The position numbers and the translations under genes are program-made. Below the pieces are notes generated by a model. The model saw only the letters and a program-made list of their open reading frames with translations, was not told where the DNA came from and did not search any database. A stretch of DNA of 64,000 bases from an uncultured Fibrobacter sp. GTDB taxonomy: Bacteria > Fibrobacterota > Fibrobacteria > Fibrobacterales > Fibrobacteraceae. Positions 1 through 8,154 of this stretch are shown here, piece by piece; position 1 is the stretch's first letter; each line of letters begins with the position of its first letter. Location: contig CAKUWY010000016.1 of assembly GCA_934699585.1 (NCBI GenBank), positions 14,102-78,101 on the forward strand, written 5' to 3'.

Positions 1-17
1 GCAAGCAACAACAAATT

Positions 18-61
18 CCATGGATTCTATCGTTTCGCCTTCGGCTACACTCCAGAATGAC
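18..61. repeat. dispersed intergenic repeat copy
   Basis: A short element of the form TGGATTCTATCG, a small hairpin (GCCTTCGGC here), then CTCCAGAATGAC. A second copy with a different hairpin lies at about 21072-21108 before the LysR gene. Related elements with CGTCATTGCGAG and GGCAATC ends occur at 7016-7044, 11749-11767, 22014-22051 and, inside a gene, at 24932-24963. No protein is encoded here. The function is unknown; such elements are usually dispersed between genes. Confidence 0.5.
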
Positions 62-90
62 CATCTCTGCGATCCATACTTTTTTCGGGG

Positions 91-316
91 AAAAAAGGCA
101 TGGTGTCGCTCGGCTTATGCTTTGAAGGCTCTGGTAAACCCGCTATCTTAAGCACGACGGAAATCGTCAGTCCAAAAGACTGATCATAACCGTGGGCAAA
201 CGCCCAACGACCCACACCCGATCGGTGTGAGCGCTCGTCTTCTTCCCAGATAGCAAGGCCTACGCCTCACGAAAGTTTACCAGACTTTTCAAAGCGGGAA
301 CAAGAGTACTACTCTA
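91..316 (+). ncRNA. candidate structured RNA, copy 1 (unnamed family)
   Basis: Nested helices are visible: P1 119-126 with 288-295, P2 130-139 with 275-284, P3 142-148 with 248-254. Hairpins follow at 193-206 (TGGGC/GCCCA), 213-229 (CACACC/GGTGTG) and 256-267 (AGGC/GCCT), and the element ends in a small AGAGT/ACTCT hairpin at 303-315. The strip 102-108 upstream of P1 can pair into the P3 loop (about 208-218), which would make a pseudoknot. The copy at 19600-19840 has the same helices with different base pairs, as expected of a conserved RNA fold. Unpaired stretches are A-rich on the + strand, which favours this orientation. I do not recognise the family. Confidence 0.55.
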
Positions 317-469
317 ATTCAATATGTCAATGGAAATATACATAAAGGTGAGCGTCGCAGCAACCAGGCTTGCTCGGCAAGCAAGGCTCGAAAGCTGTCC
401 TAAACCCCATCCCACTTGCGCAATTCATCGGATAATTGTATATTATTGCCCAAAAGAGCACGGCACACG

Positions 470-2008
470 ATGACAAAAGACGAATTGAAAGCACTGTTCA
501 GCGACTTGGAAAGCGACCATATCGAGCGGACCGTTTCGACCACGAACACCGACAAGTTCGGGCAGGCCATTTGTGCTTTCGCCAACGATTTGCCAAACCA
601 CCGGAAGCCGGGGTATCTGTTCCTAGGCGTGACCGACGACGGGAAAGTCCAAGGAATAGACGTGACTGATGCCATACTGAAAAATGTGGCAGCAATCCGC
701 ACCGACGGGAACATTCAACCGCAACCATCCATGACGGTCGAAAAGGTTTCGATGGACGAAGGCGATATCGTGATGGTAAAGGTCGAACCTTCGATATTCC
801 CGCCCGTCAGATACAAGGGACGCATCTGGGTAAGGATCGGTCCACGCAAAGGGGTGGCGAACGAAAACGACGAGCATATTCTGATGGAGAAGCGTCGGGC
901 TAAAGTCACTTCGTTCGACTCGTCGCCATGCCTTAGTGCTACCATAGACGACTTAGATTTAGGTCTATTCAAGCATTACTTTTTGCCCAAGGCGATGACG
1001 GACGAAGAACTTGATGCCGAAAGTAGGGAGAACCGCGATATTAAGCAACAACTGAGCGTGTTCGGCTTTTTTGATACACTCCGTGATTGCCCGACGAACG
1101 CGGCAATGCTGTTCTTCGCAAAGAACCTGAGAAAGTTTATTCCAGGGGCTTACATCCAATATGTCCGTTTCGCAGGCAAGGACCGTTCTGGCGACATTCT
1201 GACGGAGCATGAGTTCAAAGCGAACCTCTGCACGACTTTGCCAGAACTTGACACATTCATCAAGACGACTATCGCAAACCGACGCCCCATACCTGTCAGC
1301 GCATTGCGCGAAGAACAGGTTGTCGATTATCCCGACTGGGCTACGCGAGAACTTTTGATGAACGCCATCTGCCACAGGGATTATTCGACGAACGGACCGA
1401 TACAATTCTATCAGTATGACGACCGCATCGAGATTATGAACCACGGCGGGTTATATGGTCGCGCCAACGAGAGCAACTTCCCCAATGTGAACGACTACAG
1501 GAACATCGTGGTCGCCGAAGCGATGAAAGTCCTTGGTTTTGTCAACCGCCATAGCCGGGGCGTGTTAAGGGTACAAAAGGAACTAAAGGCCAATGAAAAT
1601 GGCGAGGCAGTCTATGATTTTGGCTACCAGACCGCAATCCTTGTGCGGGAAAATAAATCGCCACTTGGAGAACGAATGATGGCAGAAGCCATCGTTAATG
1701 GCTACTTGACCGAAAACAGCGAAAACAGCGTAAAAACAGCATTTTCAAACAAAAAACCGTCAAAAAAACAGACAGGTAAACAGCCAAAAAAACAGCCAAA
1801 ATTCAACATCCCTGAATTTCCGTCACAGGTCGTTGAGAATGTTTTCAAGGCTCTTAAAATGAACCGTAAAGCAAAATATTCATGGCTCGCGGACAATCTA
1901 GGTGTAAGTGAACGCACCATACAGAGAGCCATAGACGACCTTAAGAAAATGGGCTACATCAATTCGGAACACTCGAAGATTAAAGGCGAGTGGCAGCTGC
2001 AGAAATAG
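470..2008 (+). CDS. AlbA_2 (Schlafen-like) domain ATP-binding protein, putative regulator
   Basis: About 512 residues. The N-terminal ~130 residues look like the AlbA_2 domain (earlier DUF4), with the usual YLFLGVTDDG and YKGRIWVRIG segments. A GHKL-type ATPase-like region follows, with HRDYS near residue 302 and IEIMNHGGLYG after it. The C-terminus has a lysine-rich linker and a winged-helix segment, VSERTIQRAIDDLKKMG, near residue 480. Such proteins are annotated as putative transcriptional regulators and are often found in accessory DNA. The start at 470 is chosen because the domain begins at MTKDELKALF; the frame is also open upstream to 416. A TATATT box lies at 439-444. The target is unknown. 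Confidence 0.8.
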   Translation: MTKDELKALFSDLESDHIERTVSTTNTDKFGQAICAFANDLPNHRKPGYLFLGVTDDGKVQGIDVTDAILKNVAAIRTDGNIQPQPSMTVEKVSMDEGDIVMVKVEPSIFPPVRYKGRIWVRIGPRKGVANENDEHILMEKRRAKVTSFDSSPCLSATIDDLDLGLFKHYFLPKAMTDEELDAESRENRDIKQQLSVFGFFDTLRDCPTNAAMLFFAKNLRKFIPGAYIQYVRFAGKDRSGDILTEHEFKANLCTTLPELDTFIKTTIANRRPIPVSALREEQVVDYPDWATRELLMNAICHRDYSTNGPIQFYQYDDRIEIMNHGGLYGRANESNFPNVNDYRNIVVAEAMKVLGFVNRHSRGVLRVQKELKANENGEAVYDFGYQTAILVRENKSPLGERMMAEAIVNGYLTENSENSVKTAFSNKKPSKKQTGKQPKKQPKFNIPEFPSQVVENVFKALKMNRKAKYSWLADNLGVSERTIQRAIDDLKKMGYINSEHSKIKGEWQLQK

Positions 2009-2027
2009 AAGGTCTTTGCTGCATTTT

Positions 2028-2204
2028 GCGTTAGGGATTCCCCAAAGGGGATAAGAACACTAAGGGAGTAAACTCCCAAGTGTTTCTATAAGTGACCCCT
2101 TGGGGATTGCATTTCGGCATGACTGAGCGCAGCCGCGGACGGCGTAGCCGTCAATATAGCCTGACCGCACATATATGTGCGGGAACGCCCATTTTTTGTA
2201 ATTT
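2028..2204. repeat. left flanking repeat of the toxin-antitoxin cassette
   Basis: This non-coding stretch shares its plan with 3109-3304 on the other side of the two toxin-antitoxin genes. In order both have GCGTTAGG, a CCCC/GGGG hairpin, the 14-mer GTGACCCCTTGGGG (2092-2105; 3175-3188) and a 53-base block (2152-2204; 3252-3304) with only two differences. The block contains the 18-bp perfect palindrome CCGCACATATATGTGCGG at 2165-2182. The GC-rich middle parts differ. No gene is seen between 2009 and 2325. Confidence 0.75.
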
Positions 2205-2325
2205 ACGAGACAAAGTTGTACAAATTTGTGAATATTTTGCATAGAAACAAGCGTATTTAGACGCCACATCTTCCCAAACTTGCGTTTTTGCACAGAAAAA
2301 TGTATATTGGGGTTGGAGGAATCCT

Positions 2326-2598
2326 ATGCAGACAGTAACAATAGACATTCCTGAAGATATTGCAGACCTTATGGTGTGCGACAACAAGAGCGATGAACTC
2401 CGTCGCAATGCGTTGCTGTTGTATCCGTTTATCAAGAACGAGACCATTTCCCATGGACGTGCCGCAGAAATTCTAGGCATTTCCAAGTGGGAACTTATTG
2501 AACTTTACGGAAGCGAAGGTATTCCTTATATCGATCAGAGCTGGGATGAGGCCGAGCAGGATGCATCCAACATTAAGGAACTCCTTGCCAAGAGGTAA
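2326..2598 (+). CDS. UPF0175 family antitoxin
   Basis: A 90-residue protein of the UPF0175 family: TVTIDIPEDIA at the N-terminus, then a helix-turn-helix-like segment ISHGRAAEILGISKWELIEL (about residues 44-63). Family members act as DNA-binding antitoxins paired with PIN-like toxins. GGAGG lies nine bases before the ATG. The toxin gene starts two bases after the stop, so the two genes form an operon. Autoregulation is usual for such pairs. An 18-bp palindrome at 2165-2182 lies some way upstream, but it is also present beyond the cassette, so it may belong to the flanking repeat rather than to this promoter. Confidence 0.85.
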   Translation: MQTVTIDIPEDIADLMVCDNKSDELRRNALLLYPFIKNETISHGRAAEILGISKWELIELYGSEGIPYIDQSWDEAEQDASNIKELLAKR

Positions 2599-2600
2599 GA

Positions 2601-3092
2601 ATGATTGTCGTATCAGATGCAACTCCGATAATCTCTTTCCTAAAAATCAATCGTCTTGATATTCTTGGAAAACTGTTTGGCGAGGTCCTGTTTCTTGAGG
2701 CTGTTTACGAAGAATTGACTTCAAACCAGGCGTTTCTAGAAGAAGCTGAGCAGGTGAAGTCTTGTGAATTTTTCAAAAGGGTTTCTGTCAGCAACAGCAA
2801 TGCCGTCGGCATGCTGATGCGTATAACGGGCTTAGACCTTGGCGAAAGCGAAGCCATCGTTTATTCTGACGAAAACAAAAGCGATCTTTTGATTGTTGAC
2901 GAAGTTCGTGCAAGGCATGTAGCGACGACGATGAAGCTTCGCATTACCGGCACGATTGGAATCTTGATTGCCGCCAACGAGAATGGATTGTTAAACAAGG
3001 AAGAAGCATTGGATTGCGCAGAAATTCTTCGGATGCCTAAAAGACATATCAGCGAAACTCTTCTGAATTCTTTCATTGAAAACCTGAAGTAG
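2601..3092 (+). CDS. DUF3368 PIN-like toxin
   Basis: A 163-residue protein of the DUF3368 family, a PIN-domain relative. Acidic residues expected for a PIN nuclease are present: D at position 6 in VVSDATPIISF, E in LDLGESEAIVYS, and D in LLIVDEVRAR. It is probably an RNase toxin neutralised by the upstream UPF0175 protein; this comes from family knowledge, not from a visible experiment. The ribosome site AGAGG overlaps the end of the antitoxin gene, so translation is likely coupled. Length and motifs look intact. Confidence 0.85.
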   Translation: MIVVSDATPIISFLKINRLDILGKLFGEVLFLEAVYEELTSNQAFLEEAEQVKSCEFFKRVSVSNSNAVGMLMRITGLDLGESEAIVYSDENKSDLLIVDEVRARHVATTMKLRITGTIGILIAANENGLLNKEEALDCAEILRMPKRHISETLLNSFIENLK

Positions 3093-3108
3093 CATTTTCC
3101 CCAACATT

Positions 3109-3304
3109 CGCGTTAGGCCTCCAGCCACTTGCAGTTTTACTGCTTAGTGGCTATGGTCCCCTTTAGGGGAGATAGTGACCCCTTGGGGCGGCGCTGTGGC
3201 GCCGTTGCAAGAGCGGCGCGGGCGTGCCGCAGGTGCGCACGGGGCGCCTTGCAATATAGCCCGACCGCACATATATGTGCGGGAACGCCCATTTTCTGTA
3301 ATTT
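3109..3304. repeat. right flanking repeat of the toxin-antitoxin cassette
   Basis: Counterpart of 2028-2204: GCGTTAGG starts about 18 bases after the toxin stop, the hairpin CCCCTTTAGGGG follows, then GTGACCCCTTGGGG and the 53-base block at 3252-3304 with its 18-bp palindrome. In both copies the repeat begins 15-20 bases after a stop codon. The cassette between the block ends is about 1.1 kb, the size of the two-gene module plus one repeat unit. Confidence 0.75.
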
Positions 3305-3324
3305 GTGATTCAGCGACTCACGAA

Positions 3325-3804
3325 TCAAGGGATATTTCCCTTATAATGCGTCCGTAGATGCTCTTTTAGTATTTCTTCATTCTTTTCATTGTTCCACTTA
3401 CCAGAAACCCATAGAGCATCCATGCCGTTTTCAACTTTCTGAGCGGCATTACTAAACCCACCTTTCTGAGAAAATTCCATTATCAAATGAGCCGTAGATT
3501 CGACCACCTTCTTATAGCGATCGATTTCCTCATCTGAAAAACCGAATACATCTTCCCAAGTATAAGTGGGCAAATAGCATGTTGCCCGATGAAAGCCATC
3601 TTTGGCATCGGGCTTTTCAATGTACACCTTGACACGGCCATCTTTGCCCATTTCGGAATGGACAATTTCAGCATTATCGTCTAATGTCATGAAGGGGTAC
3701 ATCATATTGCTTAATGGCAATATAACATCTTTATGCCTAATTTGGCTAGTACTTATCTTTTCCACGAAAATCTTCCCCAAACCCAACTTGAAATCACATT
3801 TCAA
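3325..3804 (-). CDS. hypothetical protein
   Basis: A soluble-looking protein of up to 159 residues with no signal peptide or membrane segment. I do not recognise it. It contains a charged segment IEKPDAKDGFHRATCYLP and ends in a helical stretch with LWVSGKWNNEKNEEILKEHL. The longest frame begins with TTG at 3804 and has no clear ribosome site, so the true start may be internal, for example a GTG about 14 codons in. It is divergent from the GNAT-like gene at 3963 across about 160 AT-rich bases that presumably hold both promoters. Confidence 0.45.
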   Translation of the reverse strand: MKCDFKLGLGKIFVEKISTSQIRHKDVILPLSNMMYPFMTLDDNAEIVHSEMGKDGRVKVYIEKPDAKDGFHRATCYLPTYTWEDVFGFSDEEIDRYKKVVESTAHLIMEFSQKGGFSNAAQKVENGMDALWVSGKWNNEKNEEILKEHLRTHYKGNIP

Positions 3805-3962
3805 AATTAATTGATTTGCTTTTTTTCGTCATTTTCGACCAATTTCAAATAAAATTTTTCTACAGAATTTTCAATTGTCATATTCTGACATCGCAGGAAT
3901 GTATATTTGCAGGGCACACTAAAACAGCCGTCTTTTTCGCATGTAGGCGGCCGGAGGTAAAT

Positions 3963-4517
3963 ATGAATGATGTAAAAAATGGTGGTGTCGGCATTTGGCT
4001 CGACGAAATTGTTCCTTGTCTCAAGGATACCGAAACCGGAGAAATCAAGGAAACCGTAGTCTTCAAGATAGAAAGCCGCTCATTTCTCAAGAAATTCAAC
4101 GAAAAGAACGGATGGGGAATCAACTGGATTGATATTCCCAATAATGTCGAGGTTTTCGCACTCGCCCTAAAAGAAAACAACGAAATCCAGGGACTTGTCG
4201 GGGTAAAAAACGACAAAAATTCCATCGCGGCATACATTCACTGGGCTTGTACCGCACCCCACAACAACAAACTTTTGAACAGAACGCAAAAATACACTGG
4301 AGTTGGCGGGCATCTTTTCGCAATCGCAGCGGACAAGTCCATCCAATGGGGCTATGAGGGCGCTATTCACGGTTTTGCCCTTAACAAAAAGCTCTTAAAA
4401 CACTATATTGAAGTACTAGGCGCTATATTCCTGGGCGCTTTGCACGAATACCAATTTTTCGTGAACGAAAAAGCGGCAAAACAACTATTGGAGACATACA
4501 CCTATGAATGGAACTAA
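3963..4517 (+). CDS. GNAT-like protein paired with a small downstream protein
   Basis: A 184-residue protein. The segment YTGVGGHLFAIAADKSIQWG resembles the acetyl-CoA binding loop and helix of GNAT enzymes (R/Q-x-x-G-x-G), and the length fits. The start at 3963 is fixed by CCGGAGGTAAAT just before ATG; the frame is open further upstream but without a ribosome site. The last 14 bases overlap the start of the 61-residue gene at 4504, so the two are translated together. The substrate is unknown. A GNAT toxin paired with a small neutralising protein is possible, but the gene order is the reverse of the common antitoxin-first order. Confidence 0.6.
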   Translation: MNDVKNGGVGIWLDEIVPCLKDTETGEIKETVVFKIESRSFLKKFNEKNGWGINWIDIPNNVEVFALALKENNEIQGLVGVKNDKNSIAAYIHWACTAPHNNKLLNRTQKYTGVGGHLFAIAADKSIQWGYEGAIHGFALNKKLLKHYIEVLGAIFLGALHEYQFFVNEKAAKQLLETYTYEWN

Positions 4518-4689
4518 AGGACCCGTAATCCTCGCGGAATCCATGGAAGCCTACAAGGCGGTTCCTGACCCATACAAGGACGCGCCTTCAATGCATGTCA
4601 ACCTGCTGGAACTGTCGCGTTACGCAGAAAAAGTCGGGAAACCGATGAGCGAGTTGACAAAAGAAGAAATAGACCTTTTCCGAATCTAA
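4504..4689 (+). CDS. small conserved protein, copy 1
   Basis: A 61-residue protein with the pattern VILAESMEAYKAVPDPYK near the start and YAEKVGK, ELTKEEI and a final F-R-I at the end. A second copy, about 55 percent identical by my alignment, lies at 16693-16881 behind a DUF262-HNH gene. The ribosome site GGAGAC lies inside the upstream GNAT-like gene. I know no function. The repeated position as last gene behind unrelated partner genes suggests an accessory, antitoxin-like or scaffold role. Confidence 0.65.
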   Translation: MNGTKGPVILAESMEAYKAVPDPYKDAPSMHVNLLELSRYAEKVGKPMSELTKEEIDLFRI

Positions 4690-4704
4690 CACCGGAGTTT
4701 TATC

Positions 4705-5286
4705 ATGAAAGTCGTCTTGTTCAACGGCAGCCGTCGCGAAAAGGGCTGCACCTACACCGCCCTGAACATTGTCGCACGCGAACTCAACGCCGCGGGCATC
4801 GAAACCGAAATTTTCTTTGTCGGGGGCCGCGTGCTCAAGGGCGAAACGGACGCAGTCGTCCGCGAAGCCAAGGAAATTCTGAAGTCCGCCGATGCGGTGG
4901 TCTACGGTTCGCCGGTCTACTACGCTTCCCCCAGCGGCGAGATGCTGATGTTCCTCGACAGGCTCTACGGCCTCGCCGAAGCGGAATTGCTTTTCAAGCC
5001 CGCCGCCACGGTTGCATCGGCACGCCGCGCAGGCACCAGCGCCACACTCGACGCGCTGAACAAGTACCCCACATTCGCGCAGCAACCCCTCGTGGCATCG
5101 CGCTACTGGAACATGGTCCACGGTTCCAGTCCCGAAGACGTGCTCAAGGACGAAGAAGGCGTGCAGATCATGCGCGAACTCGGCCGCAACATGGCTTGGC
5201 TCCTCAAGAGCATCGAGGCCGGCAAGCAGGCGGGCGTCCCGCAGCCTGTCGCCGAAAAGAAGGTGTTCACGAACTTCATCCGTTAA
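4705..5286 (+). CDS. NADPH-dependent FMN reductase family protein, copy 1
   Basis: A 193-residue flavodoxin-fold protein. The N-terminus VVLFNGSRREKGCTYTAL is the phosphate-binding loop of the family, and VVYGSPVYYASPSGEMLMFL is the second flavin loop. Members reduce flavins or quinones with NAD(P)H in the cytoplasm. A second copy at 27747-28328 differs at only about 14 of 193 positions. GGAG lies nine bases before the ATG. It is followed at 16 bases by the acetyltransferase gene and then by the CDF exporter, so the three may form one operon. Confidence 0.85.
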   Translation: MKVVLFNGSRREKGCTYTALNIVARELNAAGIETEIFFVGGRVLKGETDAVVREAKEILKSADAVVYGSPVYYASPSGEMLMFLDRLYGLAEAELLFKPAATVASARRAGTSATLDALNKYPTFAQQPLVASRYWNMVHGSSPEDVLKDEEGVQIMRELGRNMAWLLKSIEAGKQAGVPQPVAEKKVFTNFIR

Positions 5287-5302
5287 AATCTACGGGTAAA
5301 CA

Positions 5303-5881
5303 ATGACCGAAAGAGAAAAGATGCTCGCGGGCGAGCTGTACGACCCCTCCGACGCTGAACTCGTGAGGCTGCGCCAGACCGCGCATTCCCTGTGCCGCCA
5401 GTACAACAACCTCGACGAGACGGACGACGAGCGCGAAAGCATCCTGGACAAGCTGTTCGTGAAGCGCGAGCCGGGCGTGTACCTGCAGGGCCCGGTTTTC
5501 TTCGACTACGGCGTGAACACGCAAATCGGCGAAAACACCTACGCGAACTTCAACTTCACCGTTCTCGACTGCGCGCCGGTCACCATCGGCAAGAACGTCT
5601 TTTTCGGCCCGAATGTCGCCATCTACACTCCCCTGCATCCGCTGCGCTGGCAGGAACGCAACATGTTCAAGAAACCCGACGGGACACTTGCGAACAACGA
5701 ATACGCGAAGCCCATCACCATTGGGGATAACTGCTGGATTGCAGGGAACGTCACCATCTGCGCGGGCGTTACCATCGGCGAAGGGAGCGTCATCGGAGCG
5801 GGCAGCGTCGTGACCCGCGATATCCCCGCAGGTGTCGTTGCCGTCGGGAACCCGTGCAGGGTGTTGAAGAAGGTAGAGTAA
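5303..5881 (+). CDS. maa: maltose/galactoside-type O-acetyltransferase
   Basis: A 192-residue left-handed beta-helix acetyltransferase. The N-terminal Mac domain (MTEREKMLAGELYDPSD) is followed by hexapeptide repeats such as ITIGDNCWIAGNVTI and GVTIGEGSVIGAG, and HPL at about residue 112 holds the catalytic histidine of the family. It transfers acetyl from acetyl-CoA to sugars; the natural substrate cannot be read from the sequence. A broken relative lies at 7764-8154. It follows the FMN reductase by 16 bases and its end lies 14 bases before the start of the CDF gene. Confidence 0.85.
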   Translation: MTEREKMLAGELYDPSDAELVRLRQTAHSLCRQYNNLDETDDERESILDKLFVKREPGVYLQGPVFFDYGVNTQIGENTYANFNFTVLDCAPVTIGKNVFFGPNVAIYTPLHPLRWQERNMFKKPDGTLANNEYAKPITIGDNCWIAGNVTICAGVTIGEGSVIGAGSVVTRDIPAGVVAVGNPCRVLKKVE

Positions 5882-5895
5882 AAACAGGAGTCTTT

Positions 5896-7008
5896 ATGAA
5901 CGAAGCAGAAAACCGCCAAAAGGTCATTGTCAGAACAAGCATCATCGGCATCGCGGCAAATATCGTGCTGTCGGCATTCAAGGCATTCGTGGGCTTTGCC
6001 ACCAACTCCATCGCCGTGACACTCGATGCGGTGAACAACCTTTCCGACGCGCTGTCTTCGGTCATTACGATTGTGGGCGCGAAGCTCTCGAACAAGTTGC
6101 CCGACAAAAAGCACCCGCTGGGTTACGGGCGAATCGAATACCTGAGCGCAATGGTGGTCGCGGCAATCGTGCTTTACGCCGGCGGCACCTCGGCGGTGGA
6201 ATCTGTCAAGAAAATCATCCACCCCGAAACAGCGGACTACTCCACAGTTTCGCTGGTGATTATCGCGTCGGCGGTGGTGGTGAAACTCGTGCTCGGCAAA
6301 TTCGTGAAGCGCCAGGGCGAACGCGTGAACTCGGGCGCTCTCGTGGCATCGGGTGCAGACGCCTTGTTCGACGCCATCCTCTCCCTTTCGGTGCTGGCCT
6401 CGGCCATCGTCTTCATTCTCACAGGAATTTCGCTTGAAGCCTACGTGGGTCTCGTGATTTCTGGATTCATCATCAAGTCGGGCATCGGCATGCTCATCGA
6501 AACCCTGGACGACATTCTGGGCAAGCGCGCCGACGGCGACCTGGTCAAGCAGATCAAGAAGTTGCTCACCGAAGAGCCGCAAGTCCACGGCGCCTACGAC
6601 GTCATCCTCAACAATTACGGCCCGGACAAGTTCCTCGGTTCCGTGCACCTGGAACTCCCCGACACCATGACAGTCGAGGAACTCGATGAACTCACCCGCA
6701 GGGTACAGGCACACGTGCACAAGGAAACCGGCGTACTTCTGACAGGCGTGGGAGTCTATTCCTACAACACAAAGAACGATGAATCCGCCAAGATCCGCAG
6801 CAATGTATTGAAATTGGTAAAAGCACATGAATGGGCGTTGCAACTTCACGGCTTTTACGTAAACTTCGAAGAAAAGGCCATCCGTTTCGACGTAGTCATG
6901 AATTTCGAAATCAAGCCGCAAGAAGGCCTCGACATCCTTTACAAGGAAATCGGCGAAGCCTACCCCGGCTACGACCTGCATATTAACGCCGACATAGACG
7001 CATCGTAG
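5896..7008 (+). CDS. cation diffusion facilitator, possibly manganese type
   Basis: A 370-residue CDF exporter with about six membrane helices and a long C-terminal cytoplasmic part. The conserved HPLGYGRIEYL follows helix 2. The metal-site positions read N-x-x-x-D in helix 2 (DAVNNLSD) and D-x-x-x-D in helix 5 (GADALFD). In family terms this resembles manganese exporters such as MntE more than zinc exporters, which carry H-x-x-x-D in helix 5. After the usual C-terminal domain there is an additional ferredoxin-like stretch of about 75 residues. The start at 5896 has AGGAG at a good distance; the frame is open upstream into the previous gene. Confidence 0.85.
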   Translation: MNEAENRQKVIVRTSIIGIAANIVLSAFKAFVGFATNSIAVTLDAVNNLSDALSSVITIVGAKLSNKLPDKKHPLGYGRIEYLSAMVVAAIVLYAGGTSAVESVKKIIHPETADYSTVSLVIIASAVVVKLVLGKFVKRQGERVNSGALVASGADALFDAILSLSVLASAIVFILTGISLEAYVGLVISGFIIKSGIGMLIETLDDILGKRADGDLVKQIKKLLTEEPQVHGAYDVILNNYGPDKFLGSVHLELPDTMTVEELDELTRRVQAHVHKETGVLLTGVGVYSYNTKNDESAKIRSNVLKLVKAHEWALQLHGFYVNFEEKAIRFDVVMNFEIKPQEGLDILYKEIGEAYPGYDLHINADIDAS

Positions 7009-7015
7009 CACGCGT

Positions 7016-7044
7016 CGTCATTGCGAGCGAAGCGCGGCAATCTC
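7016..7044. repeat. dispersed repeat, CGTCATTGCGAG type
   Basis: Short element CGTCATTGCGAGCGAAGCGC followed by GGCAATCTC, an imperfect palindrome. The same type occurs at 11749-11767 (degenerate), 22014-22051 (with another loop) and within bioW at 24932-24963. It lies between the convergent CDF and flavodoxin genes. Confidence 0.6.
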
Positions 7045-7081
7045 TTTAACGAGTATATTGCGATATCTAATGTACGGCGGG

Positions 7082-7642
7082 CTATTTTACCCACTTGTCC
7101 ACTTCCTTCTGCGCTTTTTCGCGTTCATTCTGCGCGACATGCCCGTAAATGGCAAGGCCAGGAGTCACGTTCGCGCCAGTCACCTTCTTGAGGCGCTGCA
7201 CACCCGAAAGGCCGCTGCCTTCGTGCGTCATGAACGGATGAATCGTCTTGCCCTTCAGATTGTACTTCTCGAGGAAGGTGAACATGGGCATCGGCATCTC
7301 GCCCCACCACACCGGATACCCGATGTAGATTTCGTCGAAGTCCTCGGGATTCACGTTCACCGGCTTGATCGCCGGGCGTGCATCCTGCGCCAACTCCTTC
7401 TTCGCGACGTTGATGCAGTCGTCGTACTTCTTGGGGTATTCCTTCGCGGGTTCCACGTGCAAGAGCGTGCCGCCCGTCTTTATCGCAATCATCTCGGCAA
7501 TGATTTCGGTGTTGCCCTTGGTGATTGTTCCGACGCCATAGTTTTCGTCAGCGCGCGAATAGTACGCGACTAGGATTTTCTTTTCGGCAGCCATAGTGAC
7601 TCCAATGAGGAATGTTAAGAGGATGAGGATTGTGCGCTTCAT
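7082..7642 (-). CDS. exported flavodoxin family protein, copy 1
   Basis: A 186-residue flavodoxin-like protein with an N-terminal hydrophobic signal (LILLTFLIGVTMAAEKK), so it is probably periplasmic. ILVAYYSRADENYG is the FMN phosphate loop region and IYIGYPVWWGEMPMPMFTFL the second flavin loop, typical of flavodoxin_4-like proteins. A close paralogue lies at 49907-50467, and tails of further copies at 44084 and 45430. The start has GGGAG upstream. A TATGC-N7-GCATA box lies at 7716-7732. Exported flavodoxins of this sort accompany aldo/keto reductases in many gut bacteria; the electron partner is unknown. Confidence 0.85.
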   Translation of the reverse strand: MKRTILILLTFLIGVTMAAEKKILVAYYSRADENYGVGTITKGNTEIIAEMIAIKTGGTLLHVEPAKEYPKKYDDCINVAKKELAQDARPAIKPVNVNPEDFDEIYIGYPVWWGEMPMPMFTFLEKYNLKGKTIHPFMTHEGSGLSGVQRLKKVTGANVTPGLAIYGHVAQNEREKAQKEVDKWVK

Positions 7643-7689
7643 GGGCGTCTCCCTTTATGTTCTTAATATAACTAAAACCCGTTATAATA

Positions 7690-7732
7690 GCAATTACTTA
7701 TTTACTATCGTTTACTATGCTTTCTAAGCATA
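7690..7732 (-). promoter_or_regulatory. putative LysR-type box upstream of the flavodoxin gene
   Basis: The palindrome TATGC-TTTCTAA-GCATA (7716-7732) is preceded by CAATTACTTATTTACTAT. The same arrangement occurs at 15098-15143 before another flavodoxin-type gene. The palindrome also occurs at 21027, 39432 and 50525. Confidence 0.6.
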
Positions 7733-7763
7733 ACAAAACTTTGAAAATTATAATGAAATGAGA

Positions 7764-8154
7764 TCAGCCATCATTCTCAATCGGCTTTACAACCTTCGCG
7801 GGAACCCCAACGGCAACACTATTGTCAGGAATGTCTCGATTTACCACAGCTCCGGCTCCAATAACAACATTATTGCCGATTGTAACGCCTGGTAAAATTG
7901 TAACATTTCCACCTATCCAGACATCGTTTCCAATAGTGACGGGTTTTGCAATTCCAAGGTGTTTTCGTCTTTTTGCAGGAGACAGCGGATGCCCCACGGT
8001 CGTAATGAGTGTGTTCGGCCAAAGCCACATAGTCCTCATCATCAATGGCGTTGTAAATTTTGCATTGCCTGATGGCGTTCAACTTTAGCATTTCAATTTC
8101 GGCATCATCGTAACAGTATTCAAGCCCTGCTTTTAATTTTTCAAGTTCCGTCAT
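7764..8154 (-). pseudogene. broken maltose/galactoside acetyltransferase
   Basis: The first ~42 codons from ATG 8154 (MTELEKLKAGLEYCYDDAEI) match the Mac domain of maltose acetyltransferases. The frame then changes and the C-terminal half continues to 7764 with GHPLSPAKRR, VTIGNDVWIGGNVTI and GAGAVVNRDIP. About 45 residues of the central hexapeptide region are missing. The deletion and frameshift make an active enzyme unlikely. The ATG is preceded directly, in the same frame, by an aldo/keto reductase fragment. The intact relative in this window is at 5303-5881. Confidence 0.8.

Noticed and set aside
91..316. RNase P, tmRNA, SRP or 6S RNA
   Set aside because: The conserved cores of these RNAs (for example GGAAAGUCC-type and tRNA-like ends) are absent; a GTTTACCAG match to SRP RNA is only a helix strand.
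2028..3120. Integron-like gene cassette with attC sites (GCGTTAGG after each stop codon)
   Set aside because: GTTAGGC occurs once, but the matching inverted core and the folded arms of an attC site are not found at the right distance, and no integrase is present.
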